64,000 nucleotides of DNA from Kalmusia sp. IMI 367209 (lineage: Eukaryota; Ascomycota; Dothideomycetes; Pleosporales; Didymosphaeriaceae): positions 806,001 to 870,000 of the forward strand of contig JAPEUQ010000018.1 of assembly GCA_027946365.1 (NCBI GenBank), in the 5' to 3' direction. Below the pieces are notes generated by a model, which worked only from the letters and a program-made list of their open reading frames with translations, searched no databases and was not told the DNA's origin. Positions 49,767 through 61,915 of the stretch are shown here, one piece after another (the stretch's first letter is position 1; every line of letters starts with the position of its first letter). The position numbers and the translations under genes were made by a program.

Positions 49767-50532
49767 AATAGATTTATTATTTTTTTATAATACTAGTTTT
49801 AGTATATACTTTTTATAAAAGTATTCTACGTCCCTTTATAGTTATCTATAAAAGTAGTAGTTTTAAAAATTAATATAACTTAATACCTAAATAAGTAACT
49901 ACTATAATTTAAATTATATCTAAACTATATAAAAGTACTCTATAATATCTATATTTTAGATATTATATATTATTTTAATTACTATTAATATAGTATATTT
50001 TTATTAAATCTTATACTACTTTACTATTTATAGTAATAGATTAACTTATATATACTATATAACACTAGTATAGTTAAAATATAAAGTAATTTTATTTATA
50101 TACTAGACGTTTTAGATTATTGTATAAAAAAACTCTTTATATAATTAAATAATTAATATATTTTATTATAATAAGCTAGGTTTTTATATATATTAGCTAT
50201 AACTTTTATAGTCGATAAAGATAGTACTATAATTTAAAAATTTATAAAAAAACCTAATTATCTTAATATTTTTAGTCTTAATTACTAATTTAGTAATTTA
50301 GTAATTACTATATAATTAAGATAATTACTAATTTAATAATTTAGTAATTACTATATAATTAAGATAATTACTAATTACTAATTACTAATTATATTTTAAA
50401 AAAATTTAATTACTAATTACTAACACTAATTATATTTTAAGATTTAGTAATTAAGTTAGTAATTATCTTAATTATATAGTAATTACTATATATTTGCAAC
50501 ACTAGATTAAATACTACCTTCTATCTATAAAT

Positions 50533-51040
50533 CAGTATTATAAAAAAATAGTAATTAAACTTTACTTAGTAAATAGTAATATTACTATATAGTATTAGTA
50601 AGATAGTAATACTAAGTAAAGTTTAATTACTATTTATATAATGTTTATAAATTCACAAAATTTAAATACTTTAAAATACTAGGTTTATAGAATATAATCT
50701 ATAGATTATAAATCTATTTTAGTTTTTAAATAGCTATAGTATAGCGCTCTTAATAACTAATTTTAATTTACTTTTATGGACTTCGAAAAATTAAAAAAAA
50801 AAAAAGTTAAAATTAATTATTAAGAGCGCTATACTATAGCTATTAAAAAAACTAAAATAGATTTATAATCTATAAGTTATATTCTATAAATCTAGTATTT
50901 TAAAGTATTTAAATTCTAGAATTTATAAACATTACTATAAATAGTAATTGAACTTTACTTAGTATTACTATTAGGAAAATAGTAAACTTTATAGTAATAT
51001 TACTCAATTATATAGTAATTACTATTTTTTTACAACACTA
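50533..51040. mobile_element. 508-bp fold-back MITE (hAT-like)
   Basis: The two halves are inverted copies around a centre near 50,785. The right terminus in complement reads TAGTGTTGTAAAAAAATAGT and the left one CAGTATTATAAAAAAATAGT. The exact 8-bp duplication CTATAAAT flanks it (50,525-50,532 and 51,041-51,048). TIR and duplication size relate it to the larger fold-back element at 45,721. Confidence 0.8.
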
Positions 51041-52332
51041 CTATAAATAAATAGGTAAATAGAACGCTAGAATTAAATTTTAAAATAATATCTATAGATA
51101 TTTATATTAACTTTATAAGAGAACTAGATTATATTACTATTAATAGCCTAATTTGCTTATAATAACTCTATATATAAATCTATAAAGATAACGCCATTCT
51201 ACGCTATATATAAAAATACCCTATCCTTATAATATCTTCTATAGATAGTAGATAAAAGGGGAAGATACTAGATATAATTAATAGAATAAAATATATATAT
51301 AACGTAAAAGTATTACTTATAGAATACCTCTAAATAGTTTAAAAATATTAGAGTTAGTATTATAATAAAAAGTATAAACTAGAGCTCTTTATTAAAAAGA
51401 CCTAGTATTACTAAGTATAAAATATATTTATATATTCTATTAATCTAGTAAAAGCTTTCTAGTAAGTTTATTAAACCTTTTAAATATAAAATATAGTTAG
51501 AATATAGATATATTACTTACTTCTTCTACCTAACTATTATATTTATAACGTCTTCTATATTTCATTCCTTAAATATTAAAAACTAAGATAAGGATAAGAA
51601 GATAACACCCTACCACTAGAGGTTATACCTAAAGGAGAAGAAATCTAGAAAGTAGAAAAAATTCTAGTAAAAAGAATAAGAAAAGGATAATAATAATATC
51701 TACTTTACTAAAAAAGCTATAATAAATTTTAAAATATCTAGACTCTAGAATTAGATTTTAAAAATATAAATAAACTAATATAGACTTTTAAATAGAAGAA
51801 AGGATCTTTACCTATAAGAAAAAAGTTAAGAGTATAAAAGGCGTATATAAGGTATAATTATTAAATAGGATTATTTAAAAACTATATAGTCTATAGGGTA
51901 TCTACTTAGAATATAAATATTAGAAGATAAAAAAGGGAAGATAAGCTTTACTAAAGATCTACGCCCTATATATACTAAGTACTTTATTTATTATTACTAT
52001 TATTATTAGCCGCCTTTTTATTAACTACTACCTTATTAACTATATTTATAATTATCTCCTTAATTAGTTATTTAAGTAGATTAATTCTACTATTATTATT
52101 ACTATTATTAGAGTTACCTTAACTACTACCTCTTACCTAAGTGGCCTAAAGGGCCTAGACTAAAATATTAATCTAAAAAGATATTAGTATATACTCTAAG
52201 TATATTAAAGATATAAATATACTAATTTTTATATAATAGAAATAAGACCTACTAGAATCTTAAAGATAGTAGTAATATAATACTACTCCTAAAAGATTAG
52301 GCTAAGAAATTAAAGACTTATAGTAGAAACTT

Positions 52333-53559
52333 TGGCCGCACTAGTTTCCTTGGAATAGTATTAGTCACCTTTTTTTTAAAATCTTCTAAATCCTTTTATA
52401 TTTAATATTAATATAGACTTTATTAATAGTCACTCTAACCTAGTAACTAAATCTAGTCTATATAGCTATTTAATCTTATAATAGCTAAGCTTCGCTTACT
52501 TAAACACCTTTATAACTTAAAATATATAAAACTACTATAAGCTCTATACCTAAAAAAAAAGTTTACTTATTTTATATATAGTAACTTAGATATCTACCGC
52601 CTTATCGTTATCGCTATTTAAGTAGCGCGTCTAGTCTAACCTCACTATGCTAAGGAGGATCTTATATATCTAGGTAATATTCTTATTACCTAATAACTTA
52701 TAAATAAACTCCTAGTTATTACTTTCTATTACTAGAACGGCACCTTTAGTACTTACTCAGCATGTAATACTCTAAAGCTCCTATCCCTATAGTAGTACTA
52801 TATATCTATTAGGGATAACTATATCTACATTCTTTAGGTTTGCTATTACTATCTACCCTAGCTTATATACCTTAAGCGTCTACTCTATATTTAAGTATAG
52901 GGTCTCCTACTACCCTCCTTTATGCTGCCTTTTAATCATTTCGCGGACTAGATAGATAATTCTATAGTCTTTATATAATATGGCTATTTCTAACTAGACT
53001 CTATATATATATTATATAAAATCTATAAAGGCTTTAATGTACGCGTCATCGTTCGTAGGAAAGATAGTAGGACTAGTAGTAGTAGATAGTTAGGCGGTAA
53101 GGTTAATTTTAATATATATATTTTTATAGATAAAGTAGAAGCTAGATAATGTATAAATAATAGTCGTTAATATAAGATTACGCGGCTCGCGCGGTGTACC
53201 TAGCCTAGTAAAAAAGAAGGAGAATATTATAAGATAGAGAGATTACTATTTATGATAATTTATTAACGAAGGGAGGACTATAACTTAATATAGTTATTAC
53301 TATAATAGGCCTATCCTTAATGGATGGTATATATACCATGTCCTTTCTCTTTATTTAAGTTAAATAACTTTTAATTAGAGCGTGCGCCAAGCCTTACTTA
53401 ATAATCTAATTAGTTTAGTAGGAGTATAATATCTTTATTATTATCACCTTTAACACGCCTTTTATATTAATAAGTAGGAGAAAACTACTACTATCTTTTT
53501 TAATTTACTATCTTTTAAAACTACATATAATCTTTCGATGCTTAGTAATATATATATAA
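52333..53559. repeat. 1.23-kb repeat, copy 1
   Basis: This 1,227-bp insertion in Gypsy A is flanked by TAGAAACTT (52,324-52,332 and 53,560-53,568). It begins TGGCCGCACTAGTTTCC and ends in an AT-rich tail. The ends are not inverted repeats. On the minus strand a RIP-damaged frame reads PTNDDAYIKAFIDFI, IYLVREMIKRQHKGG, VIPNRYIVLL and GAVLVIESNN*EFIYKLLG; its function is unknown. Copy 2 has the same left and right limits. Confidence 0.65.
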
Positions 53560-53894
53560 TAGAAACTTAGATAACTAAATCTATTAGAGTTTTAGAATAT
53601 ACTATAATACGTCTATAGTTTACTAACTTTAAGTTAAATTACTTCTAGGCCTATATAAACTTTATATCTTAAGCCTAGATCTCTAGATTAGTCCTATAAG
53701 TAGCTATAGTTAGAATATTAATAATAGTGATATAGTATCCTATTATAGCTATTTAAAAATTAGAAATAGTATCTAGTTACTTTTACTTTAAAAAAACTTT
53801 AAGTTATAGAACTTAATTATAAGGTTTATAACCTTAAGCTTCTTACTATTATCTACTATTTTAAATAGTAGAGATATTATTTAGATAACGTATA

Positions 53895-55728
53895 ACGTGA
53901 TTTATAAGTAAGTTAATAGTCTAAGTGAGTTAATAACTTTTTACTAGTATTTTACTATCGCGACAACTTCGCGTAATGTCTTAATAATATAACACACAAA
54001 AGACCTATATAGAAGGGGATATATAGCTAGCTATCTTTAATATTAAAAGAAAATAAATACGAAGTAAAAAAAAACGTGCTATAACTATTTATAATATACT
54101 ATAAATAACTATATAAAGAGATATATTAAGAGACGCCCTCAACGCGATTGCAGAAGTGAACTTAAAGTATATAAATATATTAAAAAAGAAGATAATTATT
54201 TAAGAGGTACTTAAGCAGAGTATATATAATATAATATCTATAAAGAATAGGGTATATAGTATAGTAAATAAATTACTATAAATATAAAATAGTAAGCCTA
54301 TTAGTAAGAACTAGATTAATAACTTTATTAAATAAACTCCGGAGCTGAAAACCCATTAAATTTATCTATATAATGGCTAGCGTGCTGTCTATAAAGACCT
54401 AGTATTTATATAATACTAGTTAGCGCTAGTTTAGTTAATAAAGTAGAAGTATAATATTCTAGATAAAAATATCTAGAATTTTAATAAGACTGGCTTTATA
54501 ATAGGTAAGATATCATTTTAGCTAGTTATTATAAGCTTAGAAGGATCTAATAAGAAGAAATAAATATAGTCTAGTAACTATAAATAGATTACCCTAGTAT
54601 AAGGCGTCGCTATAATAGGGTTATAATTCTACCTTTTATTATCTTTATAGGTAAGGTGTTAATCACCACCTAATTTAAAGACCTACCCTAGAATAGATTA
54701 TTACTATTAGTCCTAACGGCTAGATTAATAATAATCTTATATTTATCTAGCTAGACTACTTTAAGAAGCATTCACAGCGCTAGTACGTAAAAGAATATTA
54801 CTTACTTATTATTAATAGCTATAAGAGTTACTACTCTACCGATTTCTAGAATTACTATAAGAGAAGAATATTATTACTCTCTATATATCTTCTTATTTAT
54901 TATATTTACTATAGTTCTTAGATATCGCCTACTTTATATTATTAAAGCGCGTATAACGATAAGATCTTAGCCTTAATATATAATTATATCTACTATATTA
55001 GTAAAGATACCTTTCTCTTAGCCTTTAAAAGTACTTTTAGTAAGGTCTTTACTAAGGATAATATTTACGTAGGCTTTTAAGGCGCTAGGCTAGTCTTAAT
55101 TAATTTAGAAGCTATATTATTAAAGCTTAATATAAGGCTATATATATCTACTCTACCCTAGCGTAATAATATTATATAGAAGGTAAAGACCTACTATATG
55201 CTATAAAAACTAGAAGTATAGAGTATACTTATTTAAATAAGAAGTAAGAAATCGCCTAGGGTCCTTAGTAAGCTCTCTAGAGAATTAATTAGATAGTTAA
55301 GTAAAGGTGCTTAGTAGATAGTATATAATATAGAGTTAATAAAAGAAAATAAATAGCCTTAAAAGCGCTATTAATACGATAGTAAATCGTAAGACTTATA
55401 AATAATAATATATATAGATAGAGGAGACGCACTTGTTAGAGAGGTAGACGAATTAATTACTATAAGAGAGGGTATAGTTATAGTAATAGTAAGGAACTAA
55501 TAAAGAGGATTTATATTAAGAGGTACTATGGTCGTTATCACGAGAAAGGATATAATTTCTATATCTATATAGTAGAGATAGAGGACTTAGATAATAGTAA
55601 TAACTCTAAGAAATAGAATAATATATAGTAAACTACTATTAGTTTTAATGGTATTAAGATACTACGCTATAATAGTATTGGAAAAGCTACCAACTCACTT
55701 AGACTATTAACTTACTTATAAACTACGT
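53895..55728 (+). mobile_element. Fot1/pogo-like Tc1-mariner element 2
   Basis: The element is 1,834 bp, flanked by TA, with TIRs starting ACGTGATTTATAAGTAAG and ending CTTATAAACTACGT. On the plus strand the CENP-B/HTH-type segment KNWINNFIK*TPELKT is at about 54,308-54,355. The catalytic NFNKTGFIIG (family NFDETGF) is at about 54,477-54,506. It lies in the RNase H region of Gypsy A copy 3. RIP has inactivated it. Confidence 0.85.
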
Positions 55729-57911
55729 TAATATACTATTTAGATACTAAGTAATTATAATAATCTATACGTATATCACTCTATACGATATACGTACTAT
55801 ATAGAAACTAAGTCTATAATAAGCGCGTTAGATAATATACTTAATAGTTTTTAATTTTAAGGTGAAACACCGCCTAGGAAAAACAAATCCTATAGATGGG
55901 CTATTAAAAGGATAGATTATATATAGGAGAATCTATTACTAACCCATTTATTACCTACCCTATAGAATAAGTTACTATTAAGAAATAAATATAGTAGAGT
56001 AAGAGGATTTATAAATAAGCTTAATTTATTAGATATATATAAAATATACGTAACTAATATCTATAAATCTAAGAAAGGCTTTACTACTAGTACTATAGTA
56101 TATATACTATATATACTATATTTACTAACTAGAGTATTAGTTAGTAGTAAATCTATAATAGTAAAATCTAATTTACTTATTAAGATAAGATAGTTTTAGT
56201 AAAGAAATATCTTTACTATTAAGTATATTACCCACTTATTAGTGAGGATAGTACTTAAAAATATAGAAAGATATATATTTAATACCTTAATAAAAGAAAG
56301 TCCTAAGATATAATAATAGATTATATATTTTAAATAAACTAGTTATTAGATAAGAGATTTTATTCTAGAACTATAACACGTATATAGTAGACTATTTTAG
56401 TATATATAAAACGCTTAAGTTTATTAATAGAACCTACTATTAGTCTAATATAAATTAAGACGTTTAGAAGTATATAAGAATATATACTATTTACTAAAGA
56501 AGTAAAGTTCTAAGGTATAATAAATATAATAAACTAGTATCTTTATTAGTTCTAGAGGATATTTTTAAAAAAGTTTTACTAAACTTTATTATAAGATTAT
56601 TCTTAGCTAAGGATTATATAGGCTATATCTTTAATATAATCCTAGTAATTATATACTACTTCTTTAAGATAGCTATCTATATCCTAGCACTAAAGTTATA
56701 GGATATAAGATAATTTACTAATATCTACTTTAAGGAAGTTATCCTAAAGTTTAGTATATAGAAAGGTATTATATTAAATAGAGGATTTATCTTTATCTCT
56801 ATATTTTAGATAGAAATATACTACTAATTATAAATAAAGTATAGGTTAAATATTACCTTCTATTTATAAATAGATAGGTAAATAGAACGCTAGAATTAAA
56901 CCTTAAAATAGTATTTATAAATATTTATATTAACTTTATAAGAGAACTAGATTATATTATTATTAATAGTCTAATTTACTTATAATAACTTTATATATAA
57001 ATCTATAAAGATAACTATTCTATACTATATATAAAAAGTACCCTATCCTTATAATACCTCCTACGGATAGTAGATAAAAGGAGAGATATTAAATATAGTT
57101 AATAGAGTAAAATATATATATAACGTAAGAGTATTACTTATAGAGTATTTTTAAATAGTCTAAGAGTATTAGAGTTAGTACTATAATAAAAATATAAATT
57201 AAAATCCTTTCGCTAAAGAGATCTAGTATTACTAAATATAAAATATATTTATATATTTTATTAATTTAGTAAAAAGCTTTCTAGTAAGTTTATTAAATCT
57301 TTTTAAATATAAGACGTAATTAGAACGTAAGTATATTATTTACTCCTTCTATCTAACTATTATATTTATAACATCTTCTATATTTCACTCCTTAAACGTT
57401 AAAAACTAAGATAAGAATAAGAAGATAATATCCTACCACTAGAGGTTATACCTAAAGGAGAAGAAATCTAGAAAGTAAAAAAATCCTAGTAAAAGAATAA
57501 AAAGGGTAATAATAATATCTACTTTACTAAAAAGATTATAATAAATCTTAAAATATCTAGACTCTAGAATCAGATTTTAAAAATATAGATAAACTAATAT
57601 AGACTTTTAAATAAGAGAAAGGATCTTTATTTATAAAAAGAAGTTAAGAGTATAAAAGGCGTATATAAGGTATAACTATTAAATAAAATTATTTAGAGAC
57701 TATATAGTCTATAGGTATTTACTTAAAATATAAATACTAGAAGATAGAAAAGGGAAGATAAGCTTTACTAGGAATCTATACCCTATATATATTAAGTATT
57801 TTACTTACTATTATTATTACTACTAGTCATCTTCTTATCTTCTTATTAACCGTTATCTTATTAACTATATCTATAATCATCTCCTTAATTAATTACTTAA
57901 GTAGATTAACC

Positions 57912-57944
<33 letters not shown>

Positions 57945-58429
57945 GAGTTATCTTAACTACTACCCTTTACCTAAGCGGCCTAAAGGGCCTAGACTAAGGT
58001 ATTAGTTTAAAAAGATATTAGTATATACTTTAAGTATATTAAAGATATAAATATACTAATCCTTATATAATAAAAATAAGACCTACTAAAGTTTTAAAGA
58101 TAGTAGTAATATAATACTACTTCTAAAGAATTAGATTAAAAATTAAGAGCTTATAATAAGAACTTAGGTAGCTAAATCTATTAGAGTTCTAAAATATACT
58201 ATAATACGTCTATAATTTACTAGCTTTAAGTTAAACTACTTCTAGATCTATATAAACTTTACGCTTTAAGTCTAAATCTTTAGATTAGTCTATAAGTAGC
58301 TATAGCTAGAATATTAATAATAGCGATGCGGTACTAGTTATAGAACTTATAAAGATAATTTAAATAACTATTTATTATTACTAGTATCTATAAATATTAA
58401 CTAAGGTATATATATAGCGTATAATCTAT

Positions 58430-58636
58430 TATGGAGTTAATATTAGATTACTATTTTTAGTAAGCGAATTGATCAGATTACTATATAAGAAATATAAGCC
58501 GGATAGGCAGAATTTATAGATTATGAGATCTTCTATTTATAAAACTCTAAGCGTTTAGTATTTAGATTATTAGAATCCTTTAGATCGTGATCGTTCCGTT
58601 GCTTAAAGCTCAACCTAGAGCCTCATGTCCACGATA
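58430..58636. repeat. Solo LTR of another retrotransposon
   Basis: This 207-bp insertion starts TATGGAGTTAATATTAG and ends CCACGATA (TG...CA turned to TA...TA). It is flanked by the 5-bp duplication TCTAT (58,425-58,429 and 58,637-58,641). It is absent from the matching place in Gypsy A copy 1. It is less AT-rich than its surroundings. A Copia origin is a guess based on LTR length and start. Confidence 0.6.
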
Positions 58637-58871
58637 TCTATATAATCTATTAAGATATAGTTACCTAATTACCGTCTTTATAATACTTATAACGACGTTT
58701 CTTAAACTTTTATAATTATCTAGTAGTTTAACTAGACTTTACGTATAATATATATAAGTTATAATAAGAGTAATTTAATTAGTATACTTAGTAGTAGTAC
58801 TCTATATAAAATTATATATATTATATAACGTAGTCTTCTTAATATACTTAGGAAGTAGATAATAGACTATA

Positions 58872-60099
58872 AGTTATACTAGTTTCCTTAGAATAGTATT
58901 AGTCATCTTTTTTAAAATCTTTTAAATCCTTTTATATTTAATATTAGCGTAGACTTTATTAATAATTACTCTAATTTAGCGACTAAATCTAGTCTATATA
59001 GCTACCTACTATATAATAGTTTAAGCTTCTCTTACTTATATACTATAAATAAAATAACATACTATAAGCTCTATACTTAAAAAGTTTATTTATTCTATAT
59101 ATAGTAATTTAAATCTTTATTATCTTATTACCGCCCTTCGTACTACGCGCTCAGCCTTACTATACCACGAAGGATCTTATATATCTAGATAATATTTTTA
59201 TTACCTATTAACTTAAAGATAAACTCTTAGTTATTACTATCTAATATTAGAATACTAGTATCTATCTAGTTTATAATCTTTTAGAGTTTCTTTCTCTATA
59301 ACGCTATTATCTATCTATTACTATCTTCTCTTTTAAGGCTCGCTATTACTATCTAGCTTAACTTATAAACCTACAGCGCTTTATTAATACTTAAGTATAT
59401 ATACTATTAGTAACTTCCTTTAACTATCCTACGTACTCTTAAGATCTCCTTATTATTTATAGTGGTTATCTTTGGTAATCCCGGACTAGACTTACTATTT
59501 ATAATATATAGTATCTATAAGGACTTTAGTATACGCCTTATTATTTATAGAATAGATAATAGGATTATAGATAATAGATTTAAACAGTTCGGTAAGGTCG
59601 ATTCTAATATAAAAGTTATTTATAGATATAATAAAATCTAGATAATATATTAATAATAGTTATTTATATAAGATCACGCGGTGTACTTAGCCTAGAAAAG
59701 AAAAAGAATATATTAGCAAGGCGGATATTAACGTTATAGTTAATAAAATAGAGAGATAACAGTTACTACTTATAATAATCTTAATAGATGGCGACTTATT
59801 ATAGCTACCATTATAATAAGAAGCCGTCGTTAAAAGACGATACGCGTACTATATCCTTTCTTTAATAAATTAAATAACTTTTAATTAGAGTATGCGCTAA
59901 GCCTCACTTTATAATCTAACGTAATGATCTTATAATCTAATCTAATAATCTAATAAATCTAATGAAAATATAATATCTTTACTATTAATACCTTTTAAAA
60001 TACCTTTTAAGTTAGAAAAGTAGTAGAAGGGAACCATTATTATCTTTTTAGTTTACTATCCTTTATACTACGTATAATCTTTCGATGATTAAAATATAT
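58872..60099. repeat. 1.23-kb repeat, copy 2
   Basis: This is the second copy (1,228 bp) of the repeat at 52,333. It begins GTTATACTAGTTTCC and ends TTAAAATATATAT, inside a direct duplication of up to 14 bp (ATAATAGACTATAA). The uninterrupted target is visible in Gypsy A copy 1 at about 43,950. Confidence 0.65.
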
Positions 60100-60468
60100 A
60101 TAATAGACTATAATAATTAATTTAAAATAAATAAGTTATATACGCTTTATATATACTAAAGTGATATATATATAGTATTAAAAATAAGAAGATTAATATA
60201 GTATTATAATAAGCTTAAAATAAAAGAAATTATCTATTTATACTATAGACTTACTGCCACGTGGGCGAGATCTTAAAAACGGAAGACATAGAATCTTAGT
60301 ATAATAATATATATATTATATCTATTATAAATACTATATATATATACTATATATCTATAGCGTATATAGGAAACGTTAATACTATAAATATTCTTTTCCT
60401 TTCCTATAGAGTGAGGTTTTTATTAAGGCTATAATAGCTATAAGGGACTATAGCTAAAGGGAGATTCT

Positions 60469-60687
60469 ATAATAAAGATATCATAAAGTTACTATAATAT
60501 TAAAATATATTACGCTAGAATTAATAGAGTCTAGTACACTAAGAAAACTAAGTAAATAAACTATATAAAACCTATACTATATACTTCCTTTAGGAAGTTA
60601 AGTATTATTTATTTAATATAACTAGAGTTATCCTTTATTATTAATTTTAGTGTGAAGTATATACTATTATCTATAACTAGACCTTAT
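60469..60687 (+). repeat. 3' LTR of Gypsy A copy 3
   Basis: Third copy of the LTR also seen at 25,002 and 44,315, preceded by the purine tract AAAGGGAGA. Confidence 0.75.
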
Positions 60688-60689
60688 AT

Positions 60690-61130
60690 TTATAAAATAC
60701 GTTATCTTTATATTTATTATATCTATTATAGTTTTTTAATATTAGTTATTTTATATTATTAAAGCGTAGGTATAACGACTAGATCTTAGCCTTAGTATAT
60801 AATTATATATATTTTATTAGTAAGAAAACCTTCCTCAGTATTTAAGCTAGCTTTTAATAATCTTTAATAGTAGAGAATATTAAAATAGATTTTAGAGATA
60901 CTAGACTAATTTTATATAACTATTAAAGCCTAACTCAGGGTAGCTAGTCCTAAGAGGTTAGTGGTTGGTTCTCAGGTAAGAGTATAGTTGGAGAAGGTAG
61001 ATAAGAGATTAGAAAATCTAAAAGATAGATTATTAACTTATTCTAAGGTTATAACTTAGGTTAAATATAAAAACTAGAAGTTCTTATACTTAAGGTTATA
61101 TATATATATTATTCTATAGATTCTATAATT
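60690..61130 (+). repeat. Fragment of a Fot1-like transposase
   Basis: The stretch at 60,745-60,830 matches Fot1-like element 2 at 54,937-55,015 (TTATATTATTAAAGCG, AGATCTTAGCCTTA). It is the C-terminal transposase part with no TIRs visible. The right side is cut by the LTR of Gypsy D. Confidence 0.5.
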
Positions 61131-61155
61131 CTATATTATCTTATACCGTAGGATA

Positions 61156-61312
61156 TGTGGGATCCTATGATATAGTTACGTAATATCAGCTAACTATAAG
61201 TCATCCTATAGCTTAGTATATAAGATATTATAAAACATTACCTAATTATAATAGGGTAAGGGTTATTATAAGTAGCTAATCCCTATATAGGATTCTAGAT
61301 CCTAATATTATC
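61156..61312 (-). repeat. Probable 3' LTR of Gypsy D
   Basis: The stretch starts TGTGGGATCC and ends CTAATATTA. It is followed at once by TCCCCCTCCTTC, the complement of a polypurine tract, as at the same place in Gypsy B. The second LTR would lie beyond the window, so the limits are tentative. Confidence 0.45.
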
Positions 61313-61462
61313 CCCCTCCTTCTAGTATATATCCTTATATAATAACTTATATCCTTCTAAAGTACTTATTATCGTCATTTTATTAGAAATTAAATAAATA
61401 TAATTAGTTAGATTACTATAGTTACTTATAAGTACTATATTAAGAAAGGTTAACCTTATAAA

Positions 61463-61915
61463 ATGTCATCTTTAAAGGTCTAATATAGGAATTATTATAA
61501 GAATAATATCGCGAAATGCGAGCCTATAAAACTAGTAATTTCCAATTTTTCCTAAATAGATAATAAGGTTAAGCGTCTAGAAAAATTAAAGAAAGCGGCT
61601 ACTATTAAGAAAGAAGCTATAATAGCTACTCTTTAGGTAGTTTATACTAAGAGGAGTTGTTTAATAAAGCAGAGACGATTCCTAAAAGAATATAAATCTT
61701 AGCTATTAATGGAATCTATAAGGTTTATAAAGGATATTAAATAAATATCTAAAAGGACTAGAGTCTTTAGGGTAGGATATTACTTAGTTAGAGAATAGTT
61801 TAATATCTAGGTTCCTTAACCTAAACTAATTAACTTATCCTCCTCCTTTAGATCCTAGTACTTTAGAGCCCATTTCTTAATTTTCTATTTAGTAGGTTCT
61901 TTTTTACTTTATTAA
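61463..61915 (+). pseudogene. Antisense accessory ORF in Gypsy D, RIP-damaged
   Basis: From the ATG at 61,463 the plus strand gives a frame whose stops are all TAA/TAG. Segments read VKRLEKLKKAATIKKEAIIA, LIKQRRFLKE and ESIRFIKDIK*ISKRTRV, a basic coiled-coil. It occupies the same place, between pol and the 3' LTR and opposite to pol, as the frame at 29,350 in Gypsy B. Similar basic coiled-coil proteins occur near fungal retroelements; the role is unknown. Confidence 0.45.

Larger units (their letters stand above)
45721..50504. mobile_element. Fold-back hAT-like element with arms over 1 kb
   Basis: The ends are CAGTGTTGTAAAA on the left and TTGCAACACTA on the right, flanked by the exact 8-bp duplication GATTAAAT (45,713-45,720 and 50,505-50,512). 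The left arm (45,721-46,964) and right arm (48,807-50,504) are inverted copies of each other; for example GTACTATCTTTATCGACTAT at about 45,958 reappears inverted near 50,220. Subterminal ATTACTAATTACTAA repeats are present. The element has no transposase of its own. Its centre holds a Fot1-like element and its right arm a 126-bp repeat fragment. Confidence 0.8.
44539..53725 (+). mobile_element. Gypsy A copy 2, truncated at both ends, with nested insertions
   Basis: The copy begins inside the RNase H region (AATTATAAGGTTTATAACC, equal to about 27,990 in copy 1) and ends in the 3' part without an LTR. Nested in it are a fold-back hAT element (45,721-50,504), a MITE (50,533-51,040) and a 1.23-kb repeat (52,333-53,559). 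At 53,725 it joins the RNase H region of copy 3 directly. Confidence 0.65.
53725..60687 (+). mobile_element. Gypsy A copy 3, 5'-truncated, with 3' LTR
   Basis: It starts at the RNase H region (TCCTATTATAGCTATTT, equal to 27,910) and runs through the integrase and 3' part to an LTR at 60,469-60,687. Nested in it are a Fot1-like element (53,895-55,728), a solo LTR (58,430-58,636) and the second 1.23-kb repeat (58,872-60,099). All coding is destroyed by RIP. Confidence 0.65.

Noticed and set aside
52333..53559. Helitron or Mutator identity for the 1.23-kb repeat
   Set aside because: A target duplication rules out a Helitron, and no inverted termini were found for a Mutator-like element, so the class is left open.
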